Origin: Thalassia testudinum
Taxonomy: Eukaryota > Streptophyta > Magnoliopsida > Alismatales > Hydrocharitaceae
Direction: 5' to 3'
Length of the DNA stretch: 64,000 nt
NCBI GenBank assembly: GCA_037157565.1
Contig: JAZHRO010000002.1
Coordinates: 73,582,001-73,646,000, forward strand
How positions within the stretch are numbered: position 1 is the stretch's first letter; every line of letters starts with the position of its first letter. Below the pieces are notes generated by a model. That model was not told the DNA's origin. It saw nothing but the letters and a program-made list of their open reading frames with translations, and did no database searches. Shown piece by piece: positions 11,460 through 23,616 of the stretch. The position numbers were made by a program, and so were the translations under genes.

Positions 11460-11849
11460 ATTTTTTTCTTCTTTCAAATATGGGAGCCAATTTTATTCAT
11501 CTCTTTAAAAAAGAAAGGAGGGCTAAGCGAAAACATGTCAATACAATAAAAAGATAAACTATGACTTGTAGCTTAGTACAAAGAGACAAAGGAAACACAG
11601 AAGACTCCTAAGTAAAACAACCTAAACTGTAACATAAGGAAACTGAATCTTGTCAGACTTTATAATCCCTTGTAGCCTACGAGGAAGTTCTCCCAAACTT
11701 TCAAAATATCTTCTAGTCATTAACTCCAAGGTCCGCAATGCAAGATGCCAAAATAGTCACCATTTTGTAAATGAGTGTACATATGTAAATGAGTGTATTC
11801 GCTGAGATCTTTGTATCGGAGCATTGAACTCTGAACGAACCTACCATGC

Positions 11850-12916
11850 ATCCTGCATCTTGCCAACCCACCAATAATACAATAGCGAGGAATCTACCTC
11901 TACATCCAGAGGCAATATCGAAGTCGAGGAAAGGGCATGAGCAAGAGCTTTAAGAAGGCCTAATTCAGTGGTCAACTTTGGAGGCCTAACAAAAGCCCCA
12001 ATAACAAAACTCCCAGAATGGTCCCTGATGACCCAACCAAGGTATAAGAGAAGGAATCAAAGTTTGTGGATGCTAAGTTCAACTTATACACTAACGAAGG
12101 ACAGATCTAAGAAAGTTGAATTTTGGAAAGCCTATTAGCCTTAAGCCAATTGCTTATTTGAAGATCCTGCCATGTGTTTGTTAGTTACCATCGGTTACAA
12201 TATTCATTTTAGAATTCACATCTTCTCACAAGAAGAATGGTGGTTTAGAAACTCATAATAATCGTCACTGATGATATTCATCTTTTTTTTTCCTTTTATG
12301 AATAGAAATTTGGGAACTTCCGATCTTCCACTACTAGCACTTACCAACGTACAATTTATAACTAGGGGATATAGTGTGAGAATCCCACCTCATTACGACT
12401 ATATTGCTTACAATAGCAAGCTAACCAATGGGCTAAGGGGACTTGAGACCTATAGGTACATGACAGAGCAAAAGATTAGAAGAAACAAGTTGAAGATGAC
12501 TTAGTTCAACTAGCCACTCGATTGTCCAATTAAGCTCTAGCTTCCTGAGAGCCATGTCTACCATGTTCTTGCAGTGACTAATGACTTCACCTTGATAGTT
12601 AATCCGACTGGTAGTGCTGATCACAATATTCCATCTCTTCGCACCAAAAATGTCAAATAGGGGCTAATCCTGGAGACTTGCAACTACTGCATGCTATTGT
12701 TGCGTCTTCCATGTTGAATGTGCCATTGAGGGCAATCAAGCAGCTCTTTCTATAATGCTCCTTTGGCCAACATTCATTTCTCCAAGTGCAAAATGAAATA
12801 TTGTCATTACAAGCTGCTTGAATAATTTGCAATAATGTGGTTAGATATAGTTTCACCCCTCTATACCTATCATCCAATCTAGCTTTCCATATCCAATTCA
12901 AAGTTTCCACTGCCAT
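11850..12916 (-). pseudogene. LINE linker and RNase H domain, decayed
   Basis: At 12916..12650 a frame reads LNWIWKARLDDRYRGVK, matching the IWKARN..FRG linker between zinc finger and RNase H in plant LINEs. At about 12040..11850 another frame reads VIRDHSGSFVIGAFV, then a TTEL glutamate and a VEVDS aspartate, in the spacing of plant LINE RNase H domains (VIRD..G, NNEAE, ESDS). The frame is open over roughly 60 codons around this domain, with stops on either side. Confidence 0.65.
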
Positions 12917-12919
12917 CTA

Positions 12920-13860
12920 AATATGAAATCAAGTATAACATGTTGAAATAAACGTATATAAGAAATAAATAAATAAAAACATATGCATTTCCAATGATTT
13001 CGCATGTATCAAAAATATTAAATCAAGTTAAACATGATGTGACAAAATCTAGAATAAAATAAAGAACAAAGAACATGCAATAACAAAAATAAACAAAACA
13101 AAGATAGATTAGAAGTTACTCCAATCGAAGCACCAATGAAATTCTTCCCTTACAAAGCTATTATCACCCACAATACCAATGTGTCAGGGTCAAACGAACT
13201 TCTCCCATGATACAATAATCCACCTTCAAGATTTGACGTACTCCGAATTTAGACATCCTCAAAAATCACCCCAGGAGAACAAAACCAAGATAATTTAATT
13301 GATCAAACAAATTCCTAATTGATATATCAATTTAATTGGTTAATCATTCAAAGACCTCTCGTGGATCATTCTCAACCCTTGCGCGAAATCGATAAACTTG
13401 ACTGTAGAATAATCTTCCAATCTTACGTCAAACAAACTCACCAAGAAAGAAAGATAAGAACAAGAGCAAGAGAGAGAGTAGAGAGAGTTTTTCTACTCTT
13501 GTTGTGTGTCAAATGAGAGTCACATCGTGGCCCTTATATAGAACCCACAACCCAACATTTATGGAAATTCACGTTTGTTGGAAATACAGTAATTGATCGA
13601 CAAATTTAATCTTGTTGATCGATCAAATCAATTTATTGATCACGCTTGACTTATTGATCAACCAAACCACAATTGGTCGATTAATGATTGATCAAAATAA
13701 TTGATCAACTAATTGTACCTTTTAATCGACCAATCAAAAACAAAATAATGAGATTTAAAAATCCGTAGTAAAAGAGTCTAGATTCCAAATTGATTATCAC
13801 TCAAGCCTGAGCCTTAGCTTAAGCCCAGGCTGGACCGATGCAAGGCATGTGTGCATGTGC
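12920..13860 (-). repeat. Unclassified insertion in the LINE, with TTGATC motif cluster
   Basis: This block separates LINE segments and has no LINE similarity. On the minus strand TCTATATAAGGG at about 13530..13541 is a good TATA box followed by a pyrimidine-rich leader. Upstream of it (13590..13740) the motif TTGATC(G/A)A(T/C) or its complement occurs about ten times in 150 bp. This looks like a promoter with repeated upstream elements, as in an LTR, so a solo LTR of about 0.9 kb is my best guess. Terminal TG/CA and a target duplication were not settled. Confidence 0.4.
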
Positions 13861-13879
13861 ATAGTCCTCAGCCCCACCT

Positions 13880-14342
13880 CTCACTCTTTGCTACATAAGC
13901 TATGAGAGGCAAAAGCCTTTTATATCTACCAAAAGATGTGTCCACTTCCAATATGGAACTAAAACCCTCTACCAAGTCTCATTAATTTTAACATGAATTC
14001 TTACGTCACCATATATCAATTGCATCTCGATTGATGCAATTAAGCTTCCAAAACCAACATAACCCACTAAATTTAGGTCAATGCATATTTCCAATCCCCA
14101 CCACATTGCTCATATATAGCTACAATGCCTAAAAGGATGTTCCCTTGATTCATCACACTCCTAACATAAAGAGCAACAGCCATCATTCCCAATCCTTGAA
14201 GCAAAAAAGAGATGCTATTGGTAGTGCTTCATTGATTGTCTTCCACATAAAAAGTTTCATCCTTAGCTTGAAATATTTGATGTGCCAAATTTGTTTGTTC
14301 CTATATCTTAGATGCTCCAACCTAACAATTGTTTGTCCTTAA
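13880..14342 (-). pseudogene. LINE zinc-finger (zf-RVT) region, decayed
   Basis: The minus strand reads LRMKLFMWKTINEALPIASL near 14270..14210, the family pattern KxKLFMWK..NxALP. A short C..C..ECDESREHPFRHC segment follows near 14170. It continues the LINE from the reverse transcriptase remnant and is broken by stops. Confidence 0.65.
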
Positions 14343-14566
14343 GAAACACTTTATAGGCTAATTTGATAGAGAATCAATCTACTAGGACTAAACACCAAAT
14401 AATTGTTTGCCCATCCTTCCATACATGTGTATGGGCTCAATTCCCTAGTAGCTTCAAGGGGTTTTCCTTACTAAATGTTGACGGGCAAGAAAAGCTTTCC
14501 ATAAGCTCGTGCATTGATTCTTTCCCTTGTCATTATAGAATTCCATATTATGGAAGTACTTTGCTT

Positions 14567-15990
14567 TTAAAGTTCTCTAAAAGAGTCTCTACTTCTTAGT
14601 AAGCAATGCCATATGTGCTTAAGCATGAAGGCTAAGTTAACTCCAACTACTCTCCTTACACCTACTACAAATTCTTTAGGAACTACAAGATCCCTCCATG
14701 CCTTGATGTAGAGTTGCTTTCCATCATTGGTATACCCCCACCAAAGATCCTTGATTTTCTTATCTATCACGATTTTTTTCTTTTGAAAGGTTGTCTATCA
14801 TGATATATGACTTCATAAGGAGGAGAGTGATTGCCATATAATATGCAAGTACGGTGGAGAGGGTGGCTAAAGCAAGCACTATTCTCTCTACCTAACATGG
14901 GAGACAGCCCTTCCATGTAGTTAATTTTTTGGCCATGCTATTCTCCAAGTGCTCATGTAGCTATCTCTTTCCCTTGGCATCTACAATTAGACTACCAAGG
15001 TAGATCTTGTTGTGGAATTCTTAATGCAACTGGAGTTGCTCCTTTCTCTCTTTCTTTATATCTTTTTGAGTCTCGTGCTAAAATAAATCTTTGATTTGCT
15101 CACAGGTTGACCATTGCCCTAAGTATTAGTAGTGGTAATCTAGCAATCTACAAAGTTTTTTGGCTTCCAATGTTGTGGCCACACCAAAGAGCATAGTATC
15201 ATCCGCAAACATGAGCTAGGTAATGGATGATGTTGCACGAATGACTTGATAACCATGCATGTTTTGAGCCTCCTGCAATTTGATTAGTAGCTTAGAAAGA
15301 AATTCTGCGCACAAAGTGAAACGGGGAGACAAGGCACTCTTGTAGGATACCTCTCTTAAGTAATATTGGCTTAGAGAACACATTATTGATTAGAATATAT
15401 AGAAAGGTATAGGAGCAATGCAAGAATGAACAAGGAGGGATAAATAATTAGAAGGGACTCCAAGTTGGGATAAGAGACTAATGACAAACCTCCATTCAAT
15501 GTGATCAAAAGCCTTTTCCATATCAAGCTCGAGGGCCATGAATTTTTGTTTGATCTTCTATTGCACATCGAATGGATCGTCTCCTTAGCAATAACGATAT
15601 TCTCTATAATTAATATTCCTTTTAGAAAGGTGCCTTGTTAAGGTGAGATGATACAATGTAACAGTGGCTCAATGCAAGTTGCAAGTACTTTAGTAATGAG
15701 TCTATATATTATATTGGTGGGACTAATAAGTCTCAAATCTTTCAACTTCGAAGACTCATTCTTGGAACAAGAATATGATTGATAACTTTTGTTAGTCTTC
15801 CTCCCTAAAGGCTTCTTACACCATCTTATAAGGTCTCTCTCTTCCACTTCCTAGTTTTGTTTGAAGAATAATATGAGAAAACCATCAAGAATAGGCTCTT
15901 AGATGTATCCATGGTTAACAATGTTGATTTCTTTTTCCCATGGTAATTGAGTTTGATGGGCTCAACAAGAAATATAGTATATGAGAGAAT
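14567..15990 (-). pseudogene. LINE reverse transcriptase, decayed
   Basis: Non-LTR reverse transcriptase primes cDNA synthesis at a nicked target. Visible landmarks on the minus strand are an ELKDLRLISPTNIIYRLITK segment (variant of the family LKDFRPISL) near 15760..15700, a TFLKGILIIENIVIA segment near 15630, a DMEKAFDH-like segment near 15530, a GxxQxxxxSPF segment near 15340, and the catalytic FADD at 15198..15209 followed by LFG. The thumb and post-RT region includes KIKDLWWGYT..WRDLVVPKE near 14750..14670. Stops and frameshifts between segments make it non-functional. Confidence 0.8.
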
Positions 15991-16050
15991 TGCAAGTATG
16001 TCAATAGGGAGCAATGAACACAACGAGTTGGTGACCCAATTCCACCTCAT

Positions 16051-16624
16051 GGCTGTACGTGAGGGGAGGGGATCTAGTCCTCAACCATTCACTAAAAATT
16101 TGTGTGTGCACATGAGGGGGGATCTCCCCTTTTTTGGATACATGAAATTCTCTTTTACAGGGGATTCTTGGTTGTTATCAGGAAAAACAACAATAACTTA
16201 GAGAGTTATTTCTCAGTAGATTGCTCCATTATCCGAGATATCGCCTCGACTTCTGCACTATTGCATCGATTCTTGTACCACTGCCTTAGCTTTTACTCTT
16301 TTGGGTCCCGTCATCGCCAAAAGTTCGTAGCAGTTGAGTCAGCAAAGTACCCCCGAGTAGGCAAGCAAGCCAGTTGGTTACAGGTAGACTGCCTTGGGCA
16401 ATGGCATCGCCATCTGGCCAAACGTGCCCTACTCCTAGGCCAGGTTGACTCTTTTCTTTGCTCAGCCTCTGGTGGGCTTCTAGGCTTGTTTAGTGAGGGT
16501 TAGCTCCTTCTTTCATCAATTGTCTCCTCTTTCATAATACAATTGTACCGACTAGGAGACTATCTTATTTGTTTCTTTTTCTCTCCTTTTCCCTTTGGTA
16601 ACTATAGCCTAGCTGTGCCAACAG
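16051..16624. other. Left flank of the copia element
   Basis: A plus-strand open frame of 133 codons (16102..16503) shows no known domain and is Ser/Leu-rich. Composition is similar to that of the unclassified region at 61.6..64 kb, so the copia element may have inserted into that kind of sequence, but I found no direct match. Confidence 0.3.
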
Positions 16625-18293
16625 TGTTGGATTTTGTATACCCTAAAAGAGCTATCTAAATAATGTAATATGATTACATTTGTATCTGAATGAAAAAATT
16701 AGATTATTTTACATTAAATGACTTGGGTCCCTTAGTATGAATAAGATGGCATACTTAACCAGATCAAATAAACCTGATGTGTGTTAATTCGGAGATCTAA
16801 ACAGTAGGTTAAGGAGTTAACTAAATGGAACAGGAGGTAGCCAAAGACCTTCGATGTTGTCTTAAAGAGAGCATATCCTTTAACCTAAGATGGATGTCTC
16901 TGTTCACAAACACATGCATTTGGTAGATAATAGTAGATGCACCTACCTTGGTGATGATACTGGAAAGTTGGTGTATGTGGAAAAGGACAAGAGGTGCATG
17001 ATCTTTTCAAGAAATCACACAAATCTATTTCATAGGTGTATGTGACAAATTGGAAGAATGAGCTTTCTTCGAGTATATTGGGAAACGATGATTCCACATT
17101 TGGTCGCAAAGTCCTGATCAGACTCAATACAAGTGGTGAAGATAGTCCTTTGGGAAAGGATATGATCTTTGTTCTCGTCCCACTGATATAAAGAGATGTT
17201 AGAAATAATATTATCCAAGGAGAAATGACAACAGTCTAATGGAATTAAACCTTAGGATAATATTATCCTCTGGATATATAGGATTCACGAATATTTGAAA
17301 TACCAAAGGAGGCGTAATGCTGTAAATCCATGAATCCTAAAAGCTCCGTTATTAGCATGATGAAACCAATAATAATTTTGATAGATTCCCCCTTATGGTA
17401 TAAACCAATTGTAATTTAAAAAGTTAAATTATACTTGATTTAATGATTAATTACACATAATTTAATTAGGTTGAAAATTAAGGGGTCGGATTGCAATTAA
17501 TTTATATTTGAATACTAAAATCAAATATCCCATAAGTTATTATGGGCTAATCCTATAAAATCAAGTAGGATTTGATCCCTACCCTTGGATGGAGATCCAA
17601 GGGTCGCCAACAAGTTAGGATTAGGGATGGATCCTATAAATATCTCCTAGTGGCAAACTTTAACCCTAATTCCAATTAATTGACCATGATTATCTCCACC
17701 CAAAGTCCACCAATTGGAAGAGAGAGAATAAGAGAGAAGTAGAGGGCCAGCGGCACTCTCCATTCCCTATATTTTCAAATGTCTAGACATTTGGAGGCCC
17801 TACCCAATGTCTAGAGGCTTTGTTGGACGTCTAAAAGAGAAGGCATCAGATGTCCAGAAGTCATTCCAGGTGCCTAATATTGTGAGTTCTCTACTGTTTG
17901 CTCTTGATCATCAAGGGATTTCGCCAAGGAATGAGGACAATTGTTGTCCTTAATCCCCGCAAAGGCATTCACGAGACTCGTTCATGATTAGACATCCTCA
18001 ATACGAAAGGTTTCATCCATTTGTTGGGAGGGGTTCCAGGTGCACCAAGACTTATTGTAGGAGGCACCACATGTGGGATGTTATGCTACGTCACCCATAA
18101 GGCATAATCCATTATCTCATGGGAACCTGTAGCAATTGGAAACTAATTCTAATCATGCGGTTCCGATTTTAAGGCATTTTATTTTCATTACTTGATCAAG
18201 TTTTGGCATCGATTCAATCACAGTTTGAAAATTTTTAAAACACCATTTTTCTTGCTTCCTTGATTCCACAAGTCAATTGAATTAATCCCTTCA
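16625..18293 (+). repeat. 5' LTR of the copia element (1669 bp)
   Basis: Begins TGTTGGATTTTG, ends CCCTTCA and is followed after one base by an iMet primer site, the standard copia layout. It contains a TATA box at 17635 and, downstream, a run of GTCTAGACATT, ATGTCTAGAGG, GGACGTCTAA and AGATGTCC motifs (17775..17870). The base pairs before it read AACAG; no matching 3' LTR is in the window to test the duplication. Confidence 0.8.
17635..17642 (+). promoter_or_regulatory. TATA box of the copia LTR
   Basis: TATAAATA in the middle of the LTR, preceded by GATCC, gives a predicted start of the genomic RNA near 17665 and so a U3 region of about 1.04 kb. Confidence 0.5.
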
Positions 18294-18294
18294 G

Positions 18295-18306
18295 TGGTAT
18301 CAGAGC
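18295..18306 (+). other. Primer binding site, tRNA-iMet, copia element
   Basis: TGGTATCAGAGC, complementary to the 3' end of plant initiator tRNA-Met, one base after the LTR end. This fixes the strand and the 3' boundary of the 5' LTR. Confidence 0.85.
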
Positions 18307-21300
18307 ATGGTTGGTCTGGATTTTGTGAGAAAATCGTGCATTTTGATTTTAAACGCATTTAGATTTGATAATCAGAGCGTATTATATGTTCTAGCTACCG
18401 AGGGGACATCTAATTTCATTATCAGATTTTGATAATGCATGATCAAACGTCTGATCATCAAATCGAACAACTAATAAGCAACTCTAAGCACCTGACATTG
18501 GATGTTAGATGTCCGAAGTCACAAATCAAAGGATCAGACATTTGATAGCAGTATCAAACATCGCATGTTGCTAAATAAGGCATCTGATCTTGAGAGCAGA
18601 CATTTGATATTGTAACTAGGAGTGTTCTTATTTTCAATATAAACATGTTACAGTAATGGATGTGTCAATGTCATGTGTCTGATGTGAAAAATCAAATGTC
18701 TAATAATACGATCAGACGTCTGATTACTGAAACATGATTTCTGAAATTTCATCTGGATGTTCTAGACTTCCGATAAGAGTTATTAGACGACCATACGATA
18801 TTGTAACATTGATTCTAGGTGCATTGACCAGAAGTCAAATTGGATTTGATTTGACTATTAAGGAAAAATATGAATGATTATTGGTGAATATTCGTTTATT
18901 TTTCCAAGATTTGTCATTTTGTTTATGATTTTGATTGATGACATAATCTTGTGGGTGTGATACTGTAGAAATAGGCACGTACTTTTTTTCAAAATCAAAC
19001 AAACTAGAAATTTATTTTGAAAATTAATTTCAAAATTAATAAGATTAATTTACAAATTAAGATATTTTAAAATAATAGGATACCGTTGCATTCCACATAA
19101 TCTAAAATTAGGGCTACAATCAGTAAAATAACCAACCACTCACCGGATTAATTAGTAATCATATGAGAAAATGCAACTGCATCTCCCAACAAGTGATATT
19201 ATGAGTGTTTCTTCTGTATGCTAAGTTTCTTCTATGATTTTGATGGCTTTAATTGTAAAATGAATGTGATGATGTAATCATTTGGGCATTCAATGTGAAG
19301 CAATTGTGAGCAAGTTGCATTATTTTCATGCAATTCCTATAATTTGGGAGCCTTTACATGTGATTGAATTTTATGTATGAAATGATCTATGTGATTATAA
19401 TTATAATGTATGGGATATGATCTCAAACACATACATAGGACAAGATTAGAATGAGTCTAATTTTACACTATATCTAGAATTAGTTAATTTAATGGGATTA
19501 AATTGAAATATTTCTCAAACAAAACCCAGTCAAATTTCTAGTAAAATTGGTCCTCTTATTTCAAAAGCATCAATAAATTAGTCATGGAAATGATGATTCG
19601 TGATCCCCTCCAAGGTAAGAGAACTGTAACCACAAGGCTATGATAGTGAGTACGCTCCCCAAAGGGAGGGCATTAGCATGGCATGCATGTGGAGTAGGTC
19701 TGCTCATTTTCCAAAATGGATGGGTTGTACATTCATTCGCATGGATGTAGTTCCTAGCTGACGTCAAAAGACGTGTTTGATTAATTCGTTTGTTGTAGCA
19801 AACATTTACAACATCAATTTTAAAAAGAATTTGATAAAATAGTATGTGTCGATCTCAGGGAGGCAGAAAACCGAATCAATTAGTCTCTTATTTTTATTAC
19901 CACATGATAGTTTTGCTTGCGTGAAAGAAAGAGAGAGGATGTAGGGTTAGAAATTCCCAGTATGGTGATTGCTAACTATGCTTGAAAAGAAGGCATGATG
20001 AAGCAACTTAATAAAAAGCATAAGATGATGTAAATAGAACCTAGCTTAGAATGAGAAAAAGAGAGCAATTATGATATCAAGATCCACTTTTTTGAATGCT
20101 AAAAACTGTCTTACAATTGTAATCAACAAAACTAGATAAATACTTAAAGAAACATAAACTACAAGCTAGAGAATACTATAAGCTAAATGCGAGAAGAGGA
20201 AGGGCGTTGAGGTAGCCATGGTGGCAGAGGAAGCTCCGTCGGTGGCTCGGCGGCTCCGGGAAGGCACCTAGAAGCTCTAGAAGGTGGAGACTTGCTTGGA
20301 GAAGGTGTAGATGATAATGAGGGTTTTAAAGACATGTTATAGGTGAAGAAACACCTAAATATGGCCTTGAATCGCCCCAGACTGCGCCTGGACCGACCCT
20401 GACCTGCCGCTCACACCCGAACCAGTGCCCCTGCACACGCACGTGCCTTTCAACACCCACTGTCACGCACTCACGAGAGTCATCAATCCTTGCATCTAAT
20501 GACTAAGATAACCCACCCACGCACCCTTCATCGCACCTCTCATCGTGTAATCGCGATCGCGTGCATCCGCGCTAGCCACATGGCGTGATACGTGCCCGCG
20601 AATCGCGCGCCAATGGCTGGATCACACTCAGAGGTAGATGACTAGATCGTGCTCATCGCGTGCACTAATGTGGCCACCTTGTGACCATTGATTCCTCATC
20701 ACACAACAGAATTTAATCCGCGCAAGCCCACGGATCACAGTTCAAACGTGCAATCTTCGCGCTAGAAGGCCCGATGTTGTACTGATGCGCTATGTGGTGT
20801 ACGAGAGGATCTCGACCGTTGATCTCCGATCATGTGGTCACAGCTAAGGTGTGGTGTGGTGAGGTGAGGTGTGTCCGATGATGATCGGACGACGGAGAGA
20901 TTGCACACCTGTGTAATGGAGACGCTGAGCGGTGGTTGCTAGTGAGCGATGGAGGGCAGAGCATGCACCATGTGGTACGTCGTAGGTCGTTGATTATCAG
21001 ATCAATGGCCAGGACTTCCTAGGCTCTTTGTGGGAGCTACAAAGGTCGAATTGGGGCGATTTTCACGTCGTTGAGTTGCGATCGTTGATCCAGATCTATT
21101 CGTACAACTGGATTGCTTAAGACCTGTTTCAATATGTGCTTATACAACTAGGCCATTAAATGTTAATTGCAAGCAATCTTAATGTAGAATTATACTATCT
21201 GCATGCATTGCTCCCCAACCCATGATATTATCATATTTATGCACTTGTGCCCTTAAGATTGACTCTAATAATGTAATTAACGCTATCATTTGTAGAGTCA

Positions 21301-21671
21301 TCACTAGCCCAAAAGTTAATTGCATCTATGGGGCTCTTGTACACAGTCACGCACACGCTGAGCGATGGTTGACACACATGATGTATGATACACTAAAAGA
21401 CCAAATCATACAAACATGCAAGTTTTATTGTGGAAAGAATTTCTACTTTTCTCATTGAGATTATATCGATTGCTAAAGCAAATGCATCATCTCATTGGAA
21501 AGGGTCTGCGATCTCACTTAAGGCAACAGGGTCAACATGCCTCTTAGTTTGAGTGTTAGAGAGGGAATAACATTCAAATTGGACTTAAATGGAAACCTTT
21601 ATTTTCAAAATCCTAAAACAAAATTTGCTTGTCATATGTTGAAATTTTATCAAAACTTTAATTCTTTTCGG
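18307..21671 (+). other. Copia leader between primer site and gag
   Basis: About 1.8 kb of AT-rich untranslated leader once the solo LTR at 19759..21303 is discounted. The section 18420..18830 carries many degenerate copies of an ATCAGACGTCTGAT-like motif (exact GACGTC at 18715; variants such as AACGTCTGAT, CAGACATTTGAT, AATGTCTAAT). No coding region is recognised. Confidence 0.55.
19759..21303 (-). repeat. Solo LTR related to element C, target duplication CTAGC
   Basis: The block begins TGACGTCAAAAGACGTGTTTG, close to the starts at 42204 and 51934 (TGACGTGCGAAAGACGTG), shares the GTCGATC..CAGGGAGGC motif at about +95 and a similar tail, and ends GAGTCATCA. It is flanked by perfect 5-bp repeats CTAGC (19754..19758 and 21304..21308). 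By analogy with C, the element sense is minus. No internal region remains, so it arose by recombination between two LTRs. Confidence 0.8.
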
Positions 21672-22290
21672 ATGACGAACCTCAACCCAATCAATCGCTT
21701 ACTTGAAAAGAACCAACTAACGGGCCCTAACTATACGAATTGGATTTGTAACCTCAAGATCGTTCTTGCTACCAATTGCATAGAGTATTTAATCAAGGAG
21801 AACAAGCACAAGAATCTTAGAAACTCACATGAGAGAGTACAATGTGAACTGGTATAAGGATAACACCCTTTCCTAATTTTATGTCCTAAGTTTGCTTCCA
21901 ATGTGCTTCAAAAGCAACATAAGGAGATGAAAACTCTCTAAGATGCTTACAAGCCTAAAAGAGATGTTCAGGGATTTAAATCGAACTCAACGCTACAACA
22001 TACTCAAGGAGTTGCTTTCATGCTAGATGAAGGCGAGGACCTTGATAAGGGAGCATGTTCTAAAAATGTATAGACATATTTTAGAGCTCCAAAGATTGGG
22101 GATAAAGATTGATAATGAGACCCCTATGAATATCATTTTGCAATCTCTTCTTGGCTCCTTCACCAACTTCATTGTCTCATTTCACATGGGAAAAATCAAG
22201 ATGACTACGAATGAGTTAATCTCCTTGCTTAAGTCCACGGACGACATCATTAAGAAGAAGAGCCCACCTAAGATAATGGTTGTTTAGATC
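21672..22290 (+). pseudogene. Copia gag (UBN2-type), decayed
   Basis: Gag packages the element RNA. From the Met at about 21672 the frame reads NLNPINRLLEKNQLTGPNY then TNWICNLKIVL, the start typical of plant copia gag (LEKxxLxGxNYxxWxRNLxIVL). After a frameshift and stops near 21855, a second piece (22027..22287) reads REHVLKMYRHILELQ and SLLGSFTNFIVSFHMGKIKM, the UBN2 core. The frame is broken at least twice, so no gag is made. Confidence 0.8.
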
Positions 22291-22714
22291 AGTGGGAGGT
22301 TCAAATGGAGGAAGCAACAAAAAGGGAAAGTTTCCAAAATAAGATTTAGTCTTTAGCTCCATGCATACATTTCACTTCTTCTAAAAAGGACAAGTTGGCA
22401 AACACATCTCACCAATACAACAAGCTAGACCATTGAAAACAAAACTATCCGAAGTACATGTAATCCTTGGAGAAGGGTAAAGGAAAGGCTAATACCAGTA
22501 ATGAATCTCTTCTTATCATTAAGATCAACTTACTCGTTAGACGACTCAGAAGTTGGGTTGTGGATCTGGTGCATTTATTCATATTTGTAATTTGTTGCCT
22601 ATGTTTCAGGTGACCAGAAGGCTCAAGAAGTGCATATGCATGATGAGATCTAAGGCAATGGTTGCAACAAAAGCCATAAGGATCTGCAAACTTAAGATGC
22701 CCAACAGGCACATC
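22291..22714 (+). pseudogene. Copia gag tail and protease fragment, cut by element A
   Basis: Degenerate sequence up to 22540 is followed by a frame reading GCGSGAFIHICNLLPMFQ, a variant of the copia protease region (LDTGCGSHICNxxxxL). The aspartate of the catalytic triplet is not in the same frame. The frame runs on to 22714, where element A starts, and resumes at 33159. The frame that continues from 22715 into the LTR (a 258-codon open frame) is a chance fusion. Confidence 0.65.
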
Positions 22715-22734
22715 TGTAACGAGCGCGTACCCCA

Positions 22735-23616
22735 GACGTCTTTTAAGACGTCTGGGAGGTGGCCCAGACGTCTGTCAAGACGTCTGGGATCACATCCAGA
22801 CGTCTGGCCAGACGTCCGGGATAGTTTACAGACGTCTGACGAACAGTTATACTCGCACGGGATATTCGTCTGCGCGCCTGTGCGCGCAGACCTGCGATCC
22901 GCATCTTCTCTGCGGCTGCAGGCGACTGCGGTCGTCTCTCCCTCCTCTCCGCGCGGCGTTAAAAGGGGGAGGGGGCGCGCCTCCCCTCCCGTCTCCACCA
23001 TCTTCCTCCTCTCCTGCTGCGGGCGGAGCGAGCGGACGCGAGGGCGCAGCGGCAGCGGCGCAGCAGAAGGCGCGGAGGAGCTGCGGCGTGCGAGGGCAGG
23101 GCTCTGCCGTGAGGGCGAGCTCGCCGGGAGCGGCTTGGCCGGCCGGCGGAGGGCGCAGGGGGCGCAGAGCGTCGCGAAGAGGGACCTGCTGCGGGCGGAG
23201 CAGCGGACGCGCGAGGTGCGACGCGGGCGGCGTCGCGAGCGGAGGCCGAGCGAGGTTCTGATTCTGGAAAAATCTCCAGAATCAGACGTCTGGACTGATA
23301 TCCAGACGGCAAGGTCGACGTCTGTGTGATCATACAGACGTCTGAAAGGTGAGTTCCGCTTTCTCCTTCTTTTTTTGTCGACTGACCGTACTGAGGGAGG
23401 AGGGTTGGTTGTGCGCAGGTGTTCGGATTCGTCATCCTTTGCGAATCCGACGTCTGGAAGTTGTACCAGACGGCGGGAGTGACCTCCAGACGTCCGGAGA
23501 GACCATCGGACGTCTGGGATCTAGGAGAGACGTCGCCACAGACTTCTGGACGTCCGGGGAACCAAGCCGAACAGGTAATTCTCTGATCCACCGTTTAAGA
23601 CGTCTGGAAGGAGTTC
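22735..23616. promoter_or_regulatory. Cluster of GACGTC palindromes in the A LTR
   Basis: Sixteen exact GACGTC hexamers, most inside CAGACGTCTG. Seven lie at 22735..22836, upstream of the TATA-like box, often as face-to-face pairs 12 to 20 bp apart; nine lie at 23285..23616, in sequence likely to be transcribed. GACGTC is the C-box core bound by plant bZIP factors, so an enhancer role is a reasonable inference. Roughly 0.2 copies would be expected by chance in this length. Confidence 0.75.
22959..22966 (+). promoter_or_regulatory. TATA-like box of the A LTR
   Basis: TTAAAAGG within GCGTTAAAAGGGGGAGG, followed by a pyrimidine-rich stretch where transcription could start. It is the best AT-rich core in an otherwise GC-rich region and lies about 120 bp downstream of the first GACGTC group. 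Confidence 0.4.

Larger units (their letters stand above)
11460..16050 (-). mobile_element. Decayed L1-type LINE, interrupted
   Basis: Minus-strand segments appear in the order of plant L1 ORF2: reverse transcriptase (about 15990..14600), zinc-finger region (about 14340..13880), a linker segment (12916..12650) and an RNase H domain (about 12100..11850). About 0.9 kb of unrelated sequence (12920..13860) separates zinc finger and linker. An endonuclease domain is not seen, so the copy is 5' truncated, as is usual for LINEs. Ends are approximate; no target duplication was found. Confidence 0.75.

Noticed and set aside
18295..18306. tRNA-like sequences at the primer sites (also 25407, 51912, 59838)
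   Set aside because: Only the 12 to 18 bases complementary to tRNA 3' ends are present; there is no cloverleaf, so they are primer binding sites, not tRNA genes.
22735..22836. Regular GACGTC repeats as a CRISPR array
   Set aside because: Units are short palindromes with variable spacing in an LTR of a plant retrotransposon; no repeat-spacer regularity and no cas genes.
22553..23329. 258-codon plus-strand open frame
   Set aside because: It starts in decayed copia protease and runs across the junction at 22715 into the A LTR; the LTR part is repeated, with the same shadow frames, at 30.4 kb. It is a chance fusion.
22959..23591. 210-codon minus-strand frame, repeated at 30709..31341
   Set aside because: Identical in both LTRs because the LTRs are identical; Arg/Ser/Pro-rich shadow of the GC-rich LTR with no domain.
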